A DNA stretch of 64,000 bases from Phyllobacterium bourgognense (GTDB lineage: Bacteria > Pseudomonadota > Alphaproteobacteria > Rhizobiales > Rhizobiaceae). The position numbers and the translations under genes are program-made. This document shows, piece after piece, positions 26,184 to 38,288 of this stretch. The notes below the pieces were generated by a model that worked only from the letters and a program-made list of their open reading frames with translations, was not told the origin of the DNA and ran no database searches. The DNA is taken from NCBI RefSeq assembly GCF_003337575.1, contig NZ_QPJM01000004.1, positions 62,001 through 126,000 of the forward strand, read 5' to 3'. How positions within the stretch are numbered: position 1 is the first letter of the stretch; each line of letters opens with the position of its first letter.

Positions 26184-27590
26184 TTACATGTGGATCGGCT
26201 TGAAGAAAGTCGCCAGAGCGGCTTCGCGCACGGCTTCCGACATGGTCGGATGAGCGTGTGTCGTGCGCGCCAAATCCTCTGAAGAACCGCCAAACTCCAT
26301 CAGCACTGTTGCTTCGTGAATCATTTCACCAGCACCATAACCCAGAATATGGACACCCAGCACCCGGTCGCTACCCTTGTCAGCCAGGATTTTCACAAAA
26401 CCGTCCGTGTGCAGCATGGCACGCGCACGGCCATTGGCCGTGAACGGAAATTTGCCAGCTTTGTATTCGATGCCGGCCGCCTTCAGCTCCTCTTCCGTCT
26501 TGCCGACAGACGCCACTTCGGGCTGCGTATAGACCACGCTGGGGATTGCATCGTAATTGACGTGGCCCGCCTGTCCGGCGAGGATTTCGGCAACGGCAAT
26601 GCCTTCATCCTCCGCCTTGTGTGCCAGCATCGCACCCTCGACGACATCGCCAATGGCATAGATTCCCGGGATATTCGTCTGCCAATGGTCATTGATGGCG
26701 ACACGTCCGCGATCATCGACTGCAACGCCGGCCTCCTTCAGGCCCACACCGTCCGTATAGGGTTTGCGGCCGGTTGAAATGAGCACCACGTCGGCCTCGA
26801 TGGTTTGGGCTTCGCCACCCTTGACCGGCTCGAACGTGATCTTGGCGCCTTTCCCGGATTTTTCGACGCCGGTCACCTTGGCGCTCATCTTGAAGTCGAT
26901 GCCCTGCTTTTCCAGCATGCGCTGGAACTGGCGCGAGACTTCGCCGTCCATTGGTCCGAGGATCTTGTCCAGGTATTCGACGACTGTGACCTTCGATCCG
27001 AGACGCGACCAGACCGAACCGAGCTCGAGGCCAATGACGCCGCCACCAACCACAATGAGACGCTCCGGTACTTTTTCAAGCTCCAGCGCGCCAGTCGACG
27101 ATATGATGACTTTCTCGTCGAATTCGACATTGACGCCGGGAATGCCGGCCACATCCGAACCGGTGGCGATGACGATGTTTTTCGCTTCGATCTCCTGAAC
27201 CGTGCCGTCTTCGGCGGTCACGGAAACCTTGCCGGCTGCCAAAATCTTGCCTGTGCCTATGAACGTGTCGATCTTGTTCTTCTTGAACAAGAACGCAACG
27301 CCATTGACGTTGGCCTCGACCGTTGCATCCTTATGGGCCAGCATGGCAGGAAGATTGAGCTTTGGCGTGCCGACATCGACGCCCAAAGTGGCATGGGAAT
27401 GACCCGCCTCATGGAACACTTCGGAGGCGTGCAACAGTGCTTTTGACGGGATGCAGCCGATATTGAGGCAGGTTCCGCCGAAAGTAGCGCGCTTCTCGAT
27501 CACCGCGGTCTTGAGACCAAGCTGCGCGGCCTTGATCGCGCAGACGTAGCCACCCGGACCTGTTCCGATGACGACGACATCATATGGCAT
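26184..27590 (-). CDS. lpdA: Dihydrolipoyl dehydrogenase (E3)
   Basis: A 468-residue flavoprotein reoxidising lipoamide of the 2-oxoglutarate dehydrogenase complex. FAD motif VVVIGTGPGGYVCAIKAAQL, redox disulfide GGTCLNIGCIPSK, NAD motif VVGGGVIGLELGSVW, second FAD motif YAIGDVVEGAMLAHKAEDEG, and the C-terminal catalytic HAHPTMSEA are all visible. The start at 27590 follows AAGGAATCAATC. It is the last gene of the mdh-sucCDAB-lpdA series, separated from sucB by one unknown exported protein gene. Confidence 0.97.
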   Translation of the reverse strand: MPYDVVVIGTGPGGYVCAIKAAQLGLKTAVIEKRATFGGTCLNIGCIPSKALLHASEVFHEAGHSHATLGVDVGTPKLNLPAMLAHKDATVEANVNGVAFLFKKNKIDTFIGTGKILAAGKVSVTAEDGTVQEIEAKNIVIATGSDVAGIPGVNVEFDEKVIISSTGALELEKVPERLIVVGGGVIGLELGSVWSRLGSKVTVVEYLDKILGPMDGEVSRQFQRMLEKQGIDFKMSAKVTGVEKSGKGAKITFEPVKGGEAQTIEADVVLISTGRKPYTDGVGLKEAGVAVDDRGRVAINDHWQTNIPGIYAIGDVVEGAMLAHKAEDEGIAVAEILAGQAGHVNYDAIPSVVYTQPEVASVGKTEEELKAAGIEYKAGKFPFTANGRARAMLHTDGFVKILADKGSDRVLGVHILGYGAGEMIHEATVLMEFGGSSEDLARTTHAHPTMSEAVREAALATFFKPIHM

Positions 27591-27624
27591 GATTGATTCC
27601 TTCTCTTGCGACGTTGCCAACAAA

Positions 27625-28152
27625 TTACTGTTCGGGCACGCATTCTTTGAAGCGGAAGACTTCCCAGGGAAAAGTCTCGATGGGTTTTTCAGTTTTGAAA
27701 TTGAACTTGCTGATGGAACTGGACAAATCCGGCAGGAGCAACGCCTGCGCAGCCGGTTCCTTGGCTAGGGGCAGCAGGTCGGCGTCGGCTCCCTCCTTCA
27801 ACGCATAGATGACGCCGCGCCAAACGGTGCATGCCCGCAGTTCGTCACCGGTAACATCGCCAGTGGGGCACTTGTACATGATGATGCCATTGGGTCTTGC
27901 AATGCCCTCATTCCACATGACCACGCCATCGAGTTTCAGATCGCTGTCGTTCCTCTCTATGGAGAATTCATTCGAAGTCATGACAGGCTGATCTTCGGGA
28001 ACATGCTTGAACTTCAGTGTATAAGCATCATCCCTGTCAGTGTAGATCGCCCGATCCTGCGTACAGGCGGCGAAAGCAGGAGCAGTAAATAGAGCCGACC
28101 CCAAGAGAGCAGCTAGAATACGTGCAGAACGGGAATAAACACGCGAATCCAT
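27625..28152 (-). CDS. Hypothetical exported protein between sucB and lpdA
   Basis: A 175-residue protein I do not recognise. The start at 28152 gives a standard signal peptide (residues 1-28) with a cut at AFA-AC; a longer frame upstream has no signal logic. Four cysteines remain after the first in the mature protein (KCPTGDV, RACTVW, KECVPEQ region), suggesting disulfides in the periplasm. It is placed inside a TCA-cycle operon, 79 bp after sucB and 34 bp before lpdA, and is most likely co-transcribed. Confidence 0.78.
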   Translation of the reverse strand: MDSRVYSRSARILAALLGSALFTAPAFAACTQDRAIYTDRDDAYTLKFKHVPEDQPVMTSNEFSIERNDSDLKLDGVVMWNEGIARPNGIIMYKCPTGDVTGDELRACTVWRGVIYALKEGADADLLPLAKEPAAQALLLPDLSSSISKFNFKTEKPIETFPWEVFRFKECVPEQ

Positions 28153-28231
28153 CAATACTCTAACTCTCGGATTTGACACGACGGGCCAGCTGTTCTCCCT
28201 TGCGGGAGCAAACCCAGCACTGTCGCATTTG

Positions 28232-29527
28232 TTAAAGATCGAGAACAAGACGCTCCGGATCCTCGAGGCTTTCCTTGACGCGAACGAGGAAGGTCACTGC
28301 TTCCTTGCCATCGACGATGCGATGATCGTAGCTCAGCGCCAGATACATCATCGGGCGAATGACGATCTGCCCGCCAACAACCACCGGGCGATCCTGGATC
28401 TTGTGCATGCCGAGAATACCCGACTGGGGCGCATTGAGGATGGGGGAGGACATCAGCGAACCGTAGACGCCGCCATTGGAAATGGTGAACGTACCGCCCT
28501 GCATATCAGCCATCGACAGCGCGCCATCGCGTGCAGCCTTGCCGAGGCGGCCGATTTCCTTTTCGATCTCGGCGATCGACATCTGGTCGGCATTGCGCAC
28601 GACCGGAACGACAAGGCCCCGATCCGTGCCGACAGCAACGCCAACGTGAGCGAAGTTCTTGTAAATGATATCGTTGCCGTCGATTTCCGCGTTGACCGAT
28701 GGTACTTCCTTCAGCGCATGCGTTACGGCCTTGGTGAAGAAGCCCATGAAGCCGAGCTTGACGCCATGTTTCTTCTCGAAGATTTCCTTGTAGCGATTGC
28801 GCAGATCCATGACAGCCGACATATCCACCTCATTGTAGGTGGTCAGCATGGCGGCCGTGTTCTGTGCGTCCTTCAACCGGCGCGCAATGGTCTGACGCAA
28901 ACGGGTCATCTTCACCCGCTCTTCGCGCGATGCGTCGTCAGCAGACGATGCGGGACGAGCCGCAACAGGCTTGGGTGCTTCGCCTGCGGTGGGCTGGGCG
29001 GTGATGCCTTTGGCAACGGCATCGAGCACGTCCCCCTTTAGCACCTGTCCGCGCTTGCCGGACCCTTCGACCTGAGAGAGGGAAACACCTTTCTCGGCAA
29101 GGATCTTGGATGCAGCAGGGGAAGCCGGCATCTCGCTTGGTTTGCGGATCGTGATAGCCGGCTCACCGGCGACTTCGGCGGTCTTTGCTTCTGCTTCCTT
29201 GGTCGAAGCAGCAGCAGCACTGCCCGAGGCCTGCGCAGTAGCTTCCGGCTTTGCCTCCGCCTTCTTGGCGGGAGCAGCTGTTGCGCCATCGCCGGAACCG
29301 ATCATACCGAGCAGGGCACCGACCTCGACCGTATCGCCCTCCTTCGCAGTGATTTCAGCGAGCGAGCCGGCAGAAGATGCCGGCACCTCGATCGTCACCT
29401 TGTCGGTTTCGAGTTCGACCAAAGGCTCATCAACGGCAATCGCATCGCCGACATTTTTGAACCATTTGCCAATTGTCGCTTCGGAAACGGATTCGCCCAG
29501 CGTTGGGACGCGGATTTCGGTGGCCAT
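28232..29527 (-). CDS. sucB: 2-oxoglutarate dehydrogenase E2, dihydrolipoyl succinyltransferase
   Basis: A 431-residue E2. The lipoyl domain with [12 protein letters not shown] covers about residues 1-77, then an Ala/Glu-rich linker, the E1/E3-binding domain around [13 protein letters not shown], another linker, and the catalytic domain ending in [19 protein letters not shown] with the HxxxD motif. One lipoyl domain is usual for SucB. It is 34 bp downstream of sucA. Confidence 0.97.
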   Translation of the reverse strand: MATEIRVPTLGESVSEATIGKWFKNVGDAIAVDEPLVELETDKVTIEVPASSAGSLAEITAKEGDTVEVGALLGMIGSGDGATAAPAKKAEAKPEATAQASGSAAAASTKEAEAKTAEVAGEPAITIRKPSEMPASPAASKILAEKGVSLSQVEGSGKRGQVLKGDVLDAVAKGITAQPTAGEAPKPVAARPASSADDASREERVKMTRLRQTIARRLKDAQNTAAMLTTYNEVDMSAVMDLRNRYKEIFEKKHGVKLGFMGFFTKAVTHALKEVPSVNAEIDGNDIIYKNFAHVGVAVGTDRGLVVPVVRNADQMSIAEIEKEIGRLGKAARDGALSMADMQGGTFTISNGGVYGSLMSSPILNAPQSGILGMHKIQDRPVVVGGQIVIRPMMYLALSYDHRIVDGKEAVTFLVRVKESLEDPERLVLDL

Positions 29528-29561
29528 GTTCTCGTTCTTCCGTTGATCGTGATCTGTCTAA

Positions 29562-32500
29562 TTAAGAACCCAAAGCATCTTCAAGGAATGCTTCAAGCTG
29601 TGCAAGGTGTTTGGACATCAGGCCCGTTGCCGTCGAAGCTGCCGCAGGACGTCCGGTGTAACGGACGCGCTGATGCTTGGCATCGATATGCGCGAGGACC
29701 CATTCCAGATAGGGATCGATAAAGGCCCATGCGCCCATGTTCTTGGGCTCTTCCTGACACCAGACCATTTCCGCGTTGCGGAAGCGGGAAAGTTCAGTGA
29801 TCAGGGCCTTTGCCGGGAATGGATAAAGCTGCTCGACACGCAGGAGATAGACATCGTCGATGCCGCGCTTTTCGCGCTCCTCGTAAAGGTCGTAGTAGAC
29901 CTTGCCGGAGCACAACACCACGCGGCGGATCTTCGAATCCTTCTGCAGCTTTATAGGCTGATCTTTGAGAAGTTGCGCATCGTCCCACAGCAAGCGGTGG
30001 AATGATGAATCGCCCGTGAAATCACCAATCGAGGAAACGGCACGCTTGTGACGCAGCAAGGATTTCGGCGTCATCAGGATAAGCGGCTTGCGGAAATCGC
30101 GTTTCATCTGACGGCGCAGGATATGGAAGTAATTAGCCGGCGTCGTACAGTTAGCGACCTGCATATTGTCTTCTGCACAAAGCTGCAGATAACGCTCGAG
30201 CCGGGCCGAGGAATGTTCCGGCCCTTGACCTTCATAGCCATGTGGCAGAAGGCAGACGAGACCCGACATGCGCAGCCACTTGCGCTCACCCGAAGATATG
30301 AACTGGTCGAAGATGACCTGCGCGCCGTTGGCGAAATCGCCGAACTGCGCTTCCCACAGGGTCAGCGCCCGCGGATCGGACAGCGAATAACCATACTCGA
30401 AACCAAGCACGGCCTCTTCCGAAAGCATCGAATTGATGACTTCGTAGATCGCCTGGCCCTTCTGCAGATTGTTGAGCGGGATATAGCGCTTCTCGGTGTC
30501 CTGATCATAAAGCACCGAATGACGCTGGCTGAAAGTGCCGCGCTCGACATCCTGGCCGGACAGGCGCACCGGATGGCCTTCCGTGACCAGCGAACCGAAC
30601 GCCAAAGCTTCGGCAGTCGCCCAATCGAAGCCCTCGCCAGTCTCGATCATCTTGGCGCGGTTATCCTGGAAGCGCTGGATGGTCCTGTGCACATTGAGCC
30701 CAGGCGGAACTTCGGCGAGTTTCCTGCCGATTTCCTTCAAGGTCTTCACCGGCAGGCCGGTCTTGCCGCGCCGCTGTTCGTCGGCATTGTCGGCCGTACG
30801 TAGGCCGCTCCACGCACCGTCGAGCCAGTCGGCCTTGTTTGGCTTGTAATGCTGGCCCGCTTCGAATTCCTGTTCGAGACTTTCACGCCATGCTGCGCGC
30901 ATTTTTTCGAGGTCAGCGTCGGTAATGAGCCCTTCGTCGATCAGCTTCTGCGAATAGACCTGGACCGTTGTCTTCTGACTGCGGATCGTCTTGTACATGA
31001 TCGGCTGCGTGAATGCAGGCTCATCACCTTCATTGTGGCCGAACCGGCGATAGCAGAACATGTCGATGACGACTGGCTTATGGAACGTCATGCGATATTC
31101 GGTGGCAATCTTCGCCACATAGACAACGGCTTCCGGATCGTCGCCATTGACGTGGAAAATCGGCGCTTCAATCATTTTCGCCACATCAGAGGGATAGGGC
31201 GAGGAACGTGAGAAGCGCGGATTGGTGGTGAAACCGATCTGGTTGTTGATGATGAAATGCACGGTGCCGGCGACGCGGTGACCGCGCAGACCTGACAGGC
31301 CGAGACATTCGGCGACAACGCCTTGACCGGCGAACGCCGCATCGCCATGCAGAAGCAGCGGCATGATCTTGGCGCGTTCAGACAGCGGGACAATCTCATC
31401 GCGGGCATTCCCAGCAATGAGATCCTGCTTGGCACGCGCCTTGCCCATGACAACCGGATTGACGATCTCAAGATGCGAAGGATTGGCGGTCAGCGACAGG
31501 TGGACCTTGTTGCCGTCGAACTCGCGATCCGACGAAGCGCCAAGGTGGTACTTCACGTCACCGGAGCCTTCAACGTCATCCGGCGTATAGGAGCCGCCCT
31601 TGAACTCATGGAAAATCGCGCGATGCGGCTTGCGCATGAACTGGCTGAGAACGTTTAGACGGCCGCGGTGCGCCATGCCGAGAACGATTTCCTTCAGGCC
31701 CATGGATCCGCCGCGCTTGACGATCTGCTCCAGGGCCGGAATGAGCGACTCGGCACCATCAAGACCGAAACGCTTGGTGCCCTTGTACTTGACGTCGATG
31801 AACTGCTCGAAGCCTTCCGCCTCGATCAGCTTCGACAGGATGGCCTTCTTGCCTTCCGCCGTGAAAGCAACGCCCTTGTCCGGGCCTTCGATGCGCTCCT
31901 GGATCCAGGCTTTTTCCACCGGATCGGAGATATGCATGAACTCGACGCCGATGGTCGAACAATAGGTGCGCTGGAGGATGTCGAGCATCTGCGGTATCGT
32001 CGCATATTCGAGACCCAGCACATTGTCGATGAAGATCTTGCGGTCGTAGTCAGCCGGCGAGAAACCATAGCTCTCGGGCGACAGCTCATTATAATCTTCC
32101 TTGACTTCGGCAAGGCCGAGCGGGTCAAGTTTGGCATGCAGGTGACCGCGCATGCGATAGGCGCGGATCATCATAATCGCGCGTACGGAATCGCGGGCAG
32201 CATGGATGATATCCGAATCTGACGCTGGCACCTGAACGGCAACGGCAGCGCCATTGGTAGCTGCTGCGCCGTTGGCACTCTTGGCCTTCAACTTGTCGGT
32301 GATGTGCTTTTCAACTTCGCCCCAATTGCCGTCGAGCGCTGAAACGAGCTCGCCATTGCTGGTAATCGGCCAGTTCGGCTTCTCCCACGAAGCACCCTTG
32401 GCATTGGCGATGACGTCAGCCTTGCTGTCGTTGAGGTTGGCGAAGAATTCCTGCCATTCGGCGTCCACTGATGCCGGATCCTGCTCGTAACGTGCGTGCA

Positions 32501-32582
32501 ATTCCTCGATATAATTGGCATTGCCGCCATAGAGAAATGAGGTGAGAGCGAAAAGATCGTTGGCCTGTTCTTGACGTGCCAT
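29562..32582 (-). CDS. sucA: 2-oxoglutarate dehydrogenase E1 component
   Basis: A 1006-residue thiamin-diphosphate enzyme decarboxylating 2-oxoglutarate. The N-terminal LTSFLYGGNANYIEELHARY binds E2; LGMAHRGRLNVL, GDAAFAGQGVVAECLGLS and the IINNQIGFTTNP segment form the cofactor site, and HGYEGQGPEHSSARLERYLQ is the typical C-domain block. The length matches alphaproteobacterial E1o. It lies between sucD (88-bp gap) and sucB. Confidence 0.98.
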   Translation of the reverse strand: MARQEQANDLFALTSFLYGGNANYIEELHARYEQDPASVDAEWQEFFANLNDSKADVIANAKGASWEKPNWPITSNGELVSALDGNWGEVEKHITDKLKAKSANGAAATNGAAVAVQVPASDSDIIHAARDSVRAIMMIRAYRMRGHLHAKLDPLGLAEVKEDYNELSPESYGFSPADYDRKIFIDNVLGLEYATIPQMLDILQRTYCSTIGVEFMHISDPVEKAWIQERIEGPDKGVAFTAEGKKAILSKLIEAEGFEQFIDVKYKGTKRFGLDGAESLIPALEQIVKRGGSMGLKEIVLGMAHRGRLNVLSQFMRKPHRAIFHEFKGGSYTPDDVEGSGDVKYHLGASSDREFDGNKVHLSLTANPSHLEIVNPVVMGKARAKQDLIAGNARDEIVPLSERAKIMPLLLHGDAAFAGQGVVAECLGLSGLRGHRVAGTVHFIINNQIGFTTNPRFSRSSPYPSDVAKMIEAPIFHVNGDDPEAVVYVAKIATEYRMTFHKPVVIDMFCYRRFGHNEGDEPAFTQPIMYKTIRSQKTTVQVYSQKLIDEGLITDADLEKMRAAWRESLEQEFEAGQHYKPNKADWLDGAWSGLRTADNADEQRRGKTGLPVKTLKEIGRKLAEVPPGLNVHRTIQRFQDNRAKMIETGEGFDWATAEALAFGSLVTEGHPVRLSGQDVERGTFSQRHSVLYDQDTEKRYIPLNNLQKGQAIYEVINSMLSEEAVLGFEYGYSLSDPRALTLWEAQFGDFANGAQVIFDQFISSGERKWLRMSGLVCLLPHGYEGQGPEHSSARLERYLQLCAEDNMQVANCTTPANYFHILRRQMKRDFRKPLILMTPKSLLRHKRAVSSIGDFTGDSSFHRLLWDDAQLLKDQPIKLQKDSKIRRVVLCSGKVYYDLYEEREKRGIDDVYLLRVEQLYPFPAKALITELSRFRNAEMVWCQEEPKNMGAWAFIDPYLEWVLAHIDAKHQRVRYTGRPAAASTATGLMSKHLAQLEAFLEDALGS

Positions 32583-32670
32583 GTTCGTGACCGGAGCCCT
32601 GCTCCGTCTCCTTTTCTGGTGATTGACCGGGGCGCCTACCGTCCCGATCCGTTCTCGCTATGTTAAAGTC

Positions 32671-33585
32671 TCAGCCTTTGAGAACTTCGACCAATGTCTT
32701 GCCGAGCTGCGCCGGCGAAGGCGAAACGCGGATACCCGCGGCTTCCATCGCTGCGATCTTGTCTTCCGCGCCGCCCTTGCCGCCGGAGATGACAGCACCG
32801 GCATGACCCATCGTACGTCCGGGAGGTGCCGTACGCCCGGCGATGAAACCAGCCATCGGCTTCTTGCGGCCACGCTTTGCTTCGTCGGCAATGAACTGCG
32901 CTGCATCTTCTTCAGCCGAGCCACCGATTTCACCGATCATGATGATCGATTTGGTCGCTTCGTCGGCAAGGAACATTTCCAGGACGTCGATGAACTCGGT
33001 GCCCTTTACAGGATCGCCGCCGATACCGACTGCAGTCGTCTGGCCGAGGCCCTCGTTCGTCGTCTGAAACACTGCTTCATAGGTAAGTGTTCCGGAGCGC
33101 GATACAACACCCACGGAGCCCTTCTTGAAGATGTTACCCGGCATAATGCCGATCTTGCATTCTTCCGGTGTCAGGACGCCAGGGCAGTTCGGGCCGATCA
33201 GACGCGAGGTGGAACGGTCGAGGCGCGCCTTGACCCGAACCATGTCCATGACAGGAATACCTTCGGTGATGCAGATGATCAGAGGAATCTCTGCCTCGAT
33301 GGCTTCCAGAATTGCTTCTGCTGCGCCTGCAGGCGGAACGTAGATGACCGACGCATTGGCGCCTGTACGATCCTTACCTTCCGCAACCGTAGCGAAAATC
33401 GGCAGCTGCGCGCTCGAACCGGTCGGCAGATTGCCTTCCCAGGTCTCGCCGCCCTTTTTCGGATGGATGCCGCCGACCATCTGGGTACCGTAATAGGCCA
33501 AAGCCTGCTCGGTGTGGAATGTTCCGGTCTTGCCGGTGAGGCCCTGAACGAGAACCTTGGTGTCTTTGTTGACCAGAATAGACAT
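32671..33585 (-). CDS. sucD: Succinyl-CoA synthetase alpha subunit
   Basis: A 304-residue alpha subunit. CoA-binding N-terminal fold with [20 protein letters not shown] and the phosphorylated histidine in [38 protein letters not shown] is conserved. It begins 3 nt after sucC and acts with it, forming ATP or GTP from succinyl-CoA. Confidence 0.98.
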   Translation of the reverse strand: MSILVNKDTKVLVQGLTGKTGTFHTEQALAYYGTQMVGGIHPKKGGETWEGNLPTGSSAQLPIFATVAEGKDRTGANASVIYVPPAGAAEAILEAIEAEIPLIICITEGIPVMDMVRVKARLDRSTSRLIGPNCPGVLTPEECKIGIMPGNIFKKGSVGVVSRSGTLTYEAVFQTTNEGLGQTTAVGIGGDPVKGTEFIDVLEMFLADEATKSIIMIGEIGGSAEEDAAQFIADEAKRGRKKPMAGFIAGRTAPPGRTMGHAGAVISGGKGGAEDKIAAMEAAGIRVSPSPAQLGKTLVEVLKG

Positions 33586-33588
33586 GCC

Positions 33589-34785
33589 TTAGTTTCCCTT
33601 CACAGCTGCGACGATTTTCTGCGCCGCATCATCGAGATCGTCCGCAGAGACGACATTCAGGCCGCTTTCATTGATGATTTTCTTGCCGAGTTCGGCATTG
33701 GTACCTTCGAGGCGAACGACGAGCGGGACCTTGAGACCGACTTCCTTGACCGCAGCGATCACCCCTTCGGCAATGATATCGCACTTCATGATACCGCCGA
33801 AGATGTTGATCAGGATGCCTTTGACCGCAGGGTCGGCCGTGATGATCTTGAACGCAGCCGTGACCTTCTCCTTGCTGGCGCCACCGCCAACATCGAGGAA
33901 GTTCGCTGGCTCAGCACCATATAGCTTGATGATGTCCATCGTTGCCATAGCGAGGCCGGCACCATTGACCATGCAGCCGATATTGCCGTCGAGTGCCACA
34001 TAGGCGAGGTCGTATTTCGAAGCTTCGATTTCCTTGGCGTCCTCTTCCGTCGTGTCACGGAGTTCAACGACGTCAGGATGGCGGAACAGCGCGTTGCCAT
34101 CGAACGAGACCTTGGCATCAAGAACACGCAAGCGGCCGTCTTTCATGACGATCAGCGGATTGACCTCGAGCAAGCTCATGTCCTTCTCGGTGAAGGCCTT
34201 GTAGAGGATCGGGAAAAGCGTCTCGCCATCGGACCGGGCTTCACCCGCGAGGCCATATGCGTCGTTGATCTTGGCGGTATCGTCTGCAGTCACGCCTTTT
34301 TCCGGATCAATCGAAACGGTGATGATCTTTTCCGGCGTGTCGTGCGCGACGCCTTCGATATCCATCCCACCCTCAGTGGAAACAACGAAAGCCGGGCGGC
34401 CGGTGGCGCGATCGATCAGGATCGACAGATAGAGCTCGCGCTCGATGTCGGCGCCGTCCTCGATGTAAAGGCGGTTCACCTGTTTGCCGGCAGGACCGGT
34501 CTGCTTGGTGACCAGCGTGTTGCCCAGCATTTCCTTCGCGTTGGCAACAACCTCCTCGACCGATCTGGAAAGGCGTACGCCGCCCTTCGCATCCGGTCCG
34601 AGTTCCTTGAACTTGCCCTTGCCACGCCCGCCAGCATGGATCTGGCTCTTTACCACATAAAGCGGACCGGGCAGCGTTTTCGCCCACTCTTCCGCCTGTT
34701 CGACGGAGTAGACGGCGACGCCATTGGCGATGGGGGCACCGAACGAGTGCAACAGACGCTTGGCCTGATATTCGTGAATATTCAT
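33589..34785 (-). CDS. sucC: Succinyl-CoA synthetase beta subunit
   Basis: A 398-residue beta subunit with an ATP-grasp fold. N-terminal [37 protein letters not shown] and the [14 protein letters not shown] power-helix region are typical, as is [16 protein letters not shown]. It lies 69 bp downstream of mdh. The start ATG follows GAGGAAATATC. Confidence 0.98.
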   Translation of the reverse strand: MNIHEYQAKRLLHSFGAPIANGVAVYSVEQAEEWAKTLPGPLYVVKSQIHAGGRGKGKFKELGPDAKGGVRLSRSVEEVVANAKEMLGNTLVTKQTGPAGKQVNRLYIEDGADIERELYLSILIDRATGRPAFVVSTEGGMDIEGVAHDTPEKIITVSIDPEKGVTADDTAKINDAYGLAGEARSDGETLFPILYKAFTEKDMSLLEVNPLIVMKDGRLRVLDAKVSFDGNALFRHPDVVELRDTTEEDAKEIEASKYDLAYVALDGNIGCMVNGAGLAMATMDIIKLYGAEPANFLDVGGGASKEKVTAAFKIITADPAVKGILINIFGGIMKCDIIAEGVIAAVKEVGLKVPLVVRLEGTNAELGKKIINESGLNVVSADDLDDAAQKIVAAVKGN

Positions 34786-34854
34786 ATGATATTTCCTCTA
34801 CGAATAATCCGCACACATAGGTGCGGATCGTTTCAGAATTGTTTCAGGCCCGAG

Positions 34855-36119
<1,265 letters not shown>

Positions 36120-37307
36120 TCAAATCTGTGCGGATCGTGTTTCCCCGACCGCGTCGCCCTTGCCTGCTGCCGCCAGATAATCTTCGCTCTGCATCTCAAA
36201 CAACCGTGACGCCGTACGATCAAATTCAAAGGCCTCGTTGCCTGACTTTGCCACATAAAGCTGGTCTGGCGAGGCCGCCGCCGAGACCACCACGTGCACG
36301 TGGTGATCATAGAGGAGATCGATCAGGATGATGAACCGCTTGGCTTCATTGCGTCTCGGTAGGTCGAGCACTGGCACGGCATCGATAAAGATCGTCTGAT
36401 AGCGCTTTATGATTGCGGTATAATCGGCTGCCCCGAGCGGCTTCGAGCAAAGATCGGCAAAGGTAAAGCGCGCGACGTGCCGTGCGGCCTGCGGAATGAT
36501 GACCGTACGGCCTTTGACCTTGACACTATCTTGGGTGATGGTCGCGCCAGCGGTCGCGGCGTGCCAAGCGTCATCCATCAGCCGGTTCGTCTCATCGTTC
36601 AGCGGCGAAAGAAAGACCGGCATGCGGTTCAGCTTCTCCAGGCGATAATCCGTGCGGGCATCGAGGTTGATGACGTCGACGTGGGTTTTCAGAAGATCGA
36701 CAAACGGCAGGAAGAGCTGGCGGTTGAGACCATCGCGATAAAGATTGTCCGGCGCGACATTCGACGTAGCGACGAGGACCACGCCGCGCTCGAACAGCGC
36801 GCGAAACAGGCGCGACAAGATCATCGCATCGGCAATATCGGTCACCGTGAATTCGTCGAAACACAGAACCCATGCCTGCTCCGCCAACGCATCGGCAACC
36901 GGCGGAATAGGATCTTCCTGTTTCGTCTCGCCTTTCTTGAGAGCCTGGCGGTGCGCGTTGATGCGTTCATGCACATCCGCCATGAAGTCGATGAAGTGCG
37001 CCCGACGTTTGCGTTTGACCGGTACCAGTTGATGGAACATGTCCATCAACATGGTCTTGCCGCGACCGACTTCGCCGTGGATGTACAGACCCTTGACGAT
37101 TTCGTGCCGAGGCGCCTTTCGGCTGAAGAGCCAGCCCAGCGCACTGGATTTTGTTGCAAGCCGCTTCGTCGCCACGTCGTGGATCAAACGATCAAATCGA
37201 CTGGCAAGACGCTGTTGCGATGGATCGTCGTCCAAATCTCCTGCATGCACAAGCGCATCGTAGCGCTCACGCACGGAGGGAAATACTTTCAGATTATCGT
37301 GCGACAT
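36120..37307 (-). CDS. zapE: AFG1/ZapE family ATPase
   Basis: A 395-residue AAA-type ATPase (cell division protein ZapE; mitochondrial homologue Afg1/Lace1). Walker A GEVGRGKTMLMDMF near residue 77, Walker B LCFDEFTVTDIADAMIL near residue 152, and the RLFRALFERGVVLVATSNV sensor segment. In E. coli ZapE acts on the Z-ring under stress; in this order the gene commonly lies beside mdh. It is 58 bp downstream of omp19 on the same strand. Confidence 0.94.
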   Translation of the reverse strand: MSHDNLKVFPSVRERYDALVHAGDLDDDPSQQRLASRFDRLIHDVATKRLATKSSALGWLFSRKAPRHEIVKGLYIHGEVGRGKTMLMDMFHQLVPVKRKRRAHFIDFMADVHERINAHRQALKKGETKQEDPIPPVADALAEQAWVLCFDEFTVTDIADAMILSRLFRALFERGVVLVATSNVAPDNLYRDGLNRQLFLPFVDLLKTHVDVINLDARTDYRLEKLNRMPVFLSPLNDETNRLMDDAWHAATAGATITQDSVKVKGRTVIIPQAARHVARFTFADLCSKPLGAADYTAIIKRYQTIFIDAVPVLDLPRRNEAKRFIILIDLLYDHHVHVVVSAAASPDQLYVAKSGNEAFEFDRTASRLFEMQSEDYLAAAGKGDAVGETRSAQI

Positions 37308-37365
37308 GCGAAATGCAGTCTCCGGATGCGCCTGTGGCGCACTCCAATTTTAGGTCGTAAGATAA

Positions 37366-37902
37366 CTAACGTGACAGACTGACGTTCTGCCCGCCCGACG
37401 TCTGACCGTCGAACTTCGATTGGCCGGAAGAATAAAGTTTTGCCACTGTACCGCCAGCTGCATCATAAAGCGTGAGCTGTTTGCCACTCACAGCCCAAGA
37501 AGACAGATTGGCAAGTTCGCCCGGGCAGCGCAGAGGACCGGCTCGGTAGCCTTGGCCGAACTTGGTTTGCGGCGTCGCGATCTTGCAGCTCTGCCCGCCC
37601 ATCGAAGCATTCCAGACGCCGGCAACGCTGCTGGCAGTAAGGTCAGGAGCATTTTCAGGCGGCAGCGCAGCGACCTGCGTATTGCCCTGCGGCGCTGGAG
37701 TTGCGTTACCCGTTGTCGGGGCCGTCGGAAACTGATTGGAGCCGCCCGGCGGTGGCAGTTGGCTCTGGCTCACCGAGCCTGAGGGTGCCGGCTGCAATGG
37801 TGCAGGCGCGGTAGAGACGGGATCCATCCGTGAACTCTGGCATCCCGCCAGCGCCATGCCAACGACGGCGACGGCCAGCAAATTGACTTTCAAAGTCCCC
37901 AT
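37366..37902 (-). CDS. omp19: Omp19-type outer-membrane lipoprotein / protease inhibitor
   Basis: A 178-residue lipoprotein. The signal peptide ends in a lipobox LAGC near residue 21; a Pro/Thr/Gln-rich linker follows (to about residue 95), then a C-terminal inhibitor (Inh/Omp19) beta-barrel domain: VAGVWNASMGGQSCKIATPQ, YRAGPLRCPGELANL and KFDGQTSGGQNVSLSR. The two cysteines of the domain should form a disulfide. This matches Brucella Omp19, which inhibits proteases. The start at 37902 has GGAG 12-15 nt upstream; an ATG 8 codons earlier cannot be excluded. Confidence 0.93.
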   Translation of the reverse strand: MGTLKVNLLAVAVVGMALAGCQSSRMDPVSTAPAPLQPAPSGSVSQSQLPPPGGSNQFPTAPTTGNATPAPQGNTQVAALPPENAPDLTASSVAGVWNASMGGQSCKIATPQTKFGQGYRAGPLRCPGELANLSSWAVSGKQLTLYDAAGGTVAKLYSSGQSKFDGQTSGGQNVSLSR

Positions 37903-38288
37903 AACTTCAGTTCTCCATCTGCGCATTTGAACTCAGAATGCGATTCCATTCGGCGCTCGTTAACCATCAATACAATGGCGATACTGGCGAAATTTCAACC
38001 CGCACCCCAGAAAAAGCGCTGTTTTTCTGACTGAACCGGCCATCAGGACCATCAAAATTTGGTGGAACTGACAATATCGCCACACCTTGCAAAGCTGCCC
38101 GCGATCAACCTGGACCAGCGGTATTAACCAATTCAATCATTTCAAGGTGAATAAAGTCTTATGCATTGCAGCAAGCCAGTATCGCTGCCACGCAGGCATT
38201 GGTGTGCGCTGGCACTGGCATTTCTTTCCCTTTTCCGCCATATAAGCCCTCTATCGACAGATGATGGCAATTATAGGCTAGCGAAGGC
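37903..38288. other. Divergent intergenic region omp19/dapF
   Basis: There is no credible gene. TATAAG at 38242-38247 is a possible -10 for dapF. Nothing RNA-like (tRNA, SRP RNA, 6S-type fold) was recognised. Confidence 0.4.

Noticed and set aside
32623-33924. 433-codon open frame on the plus strand opposite sucD/sucC
   Set aside because: Shadow of sucCD; no RBS and no recognisable domain.
36477-37382. 301-codon open frame opposite zapE
   Set aside because: Antisense to the ZapE motifs; composition is that of a shadow frame.
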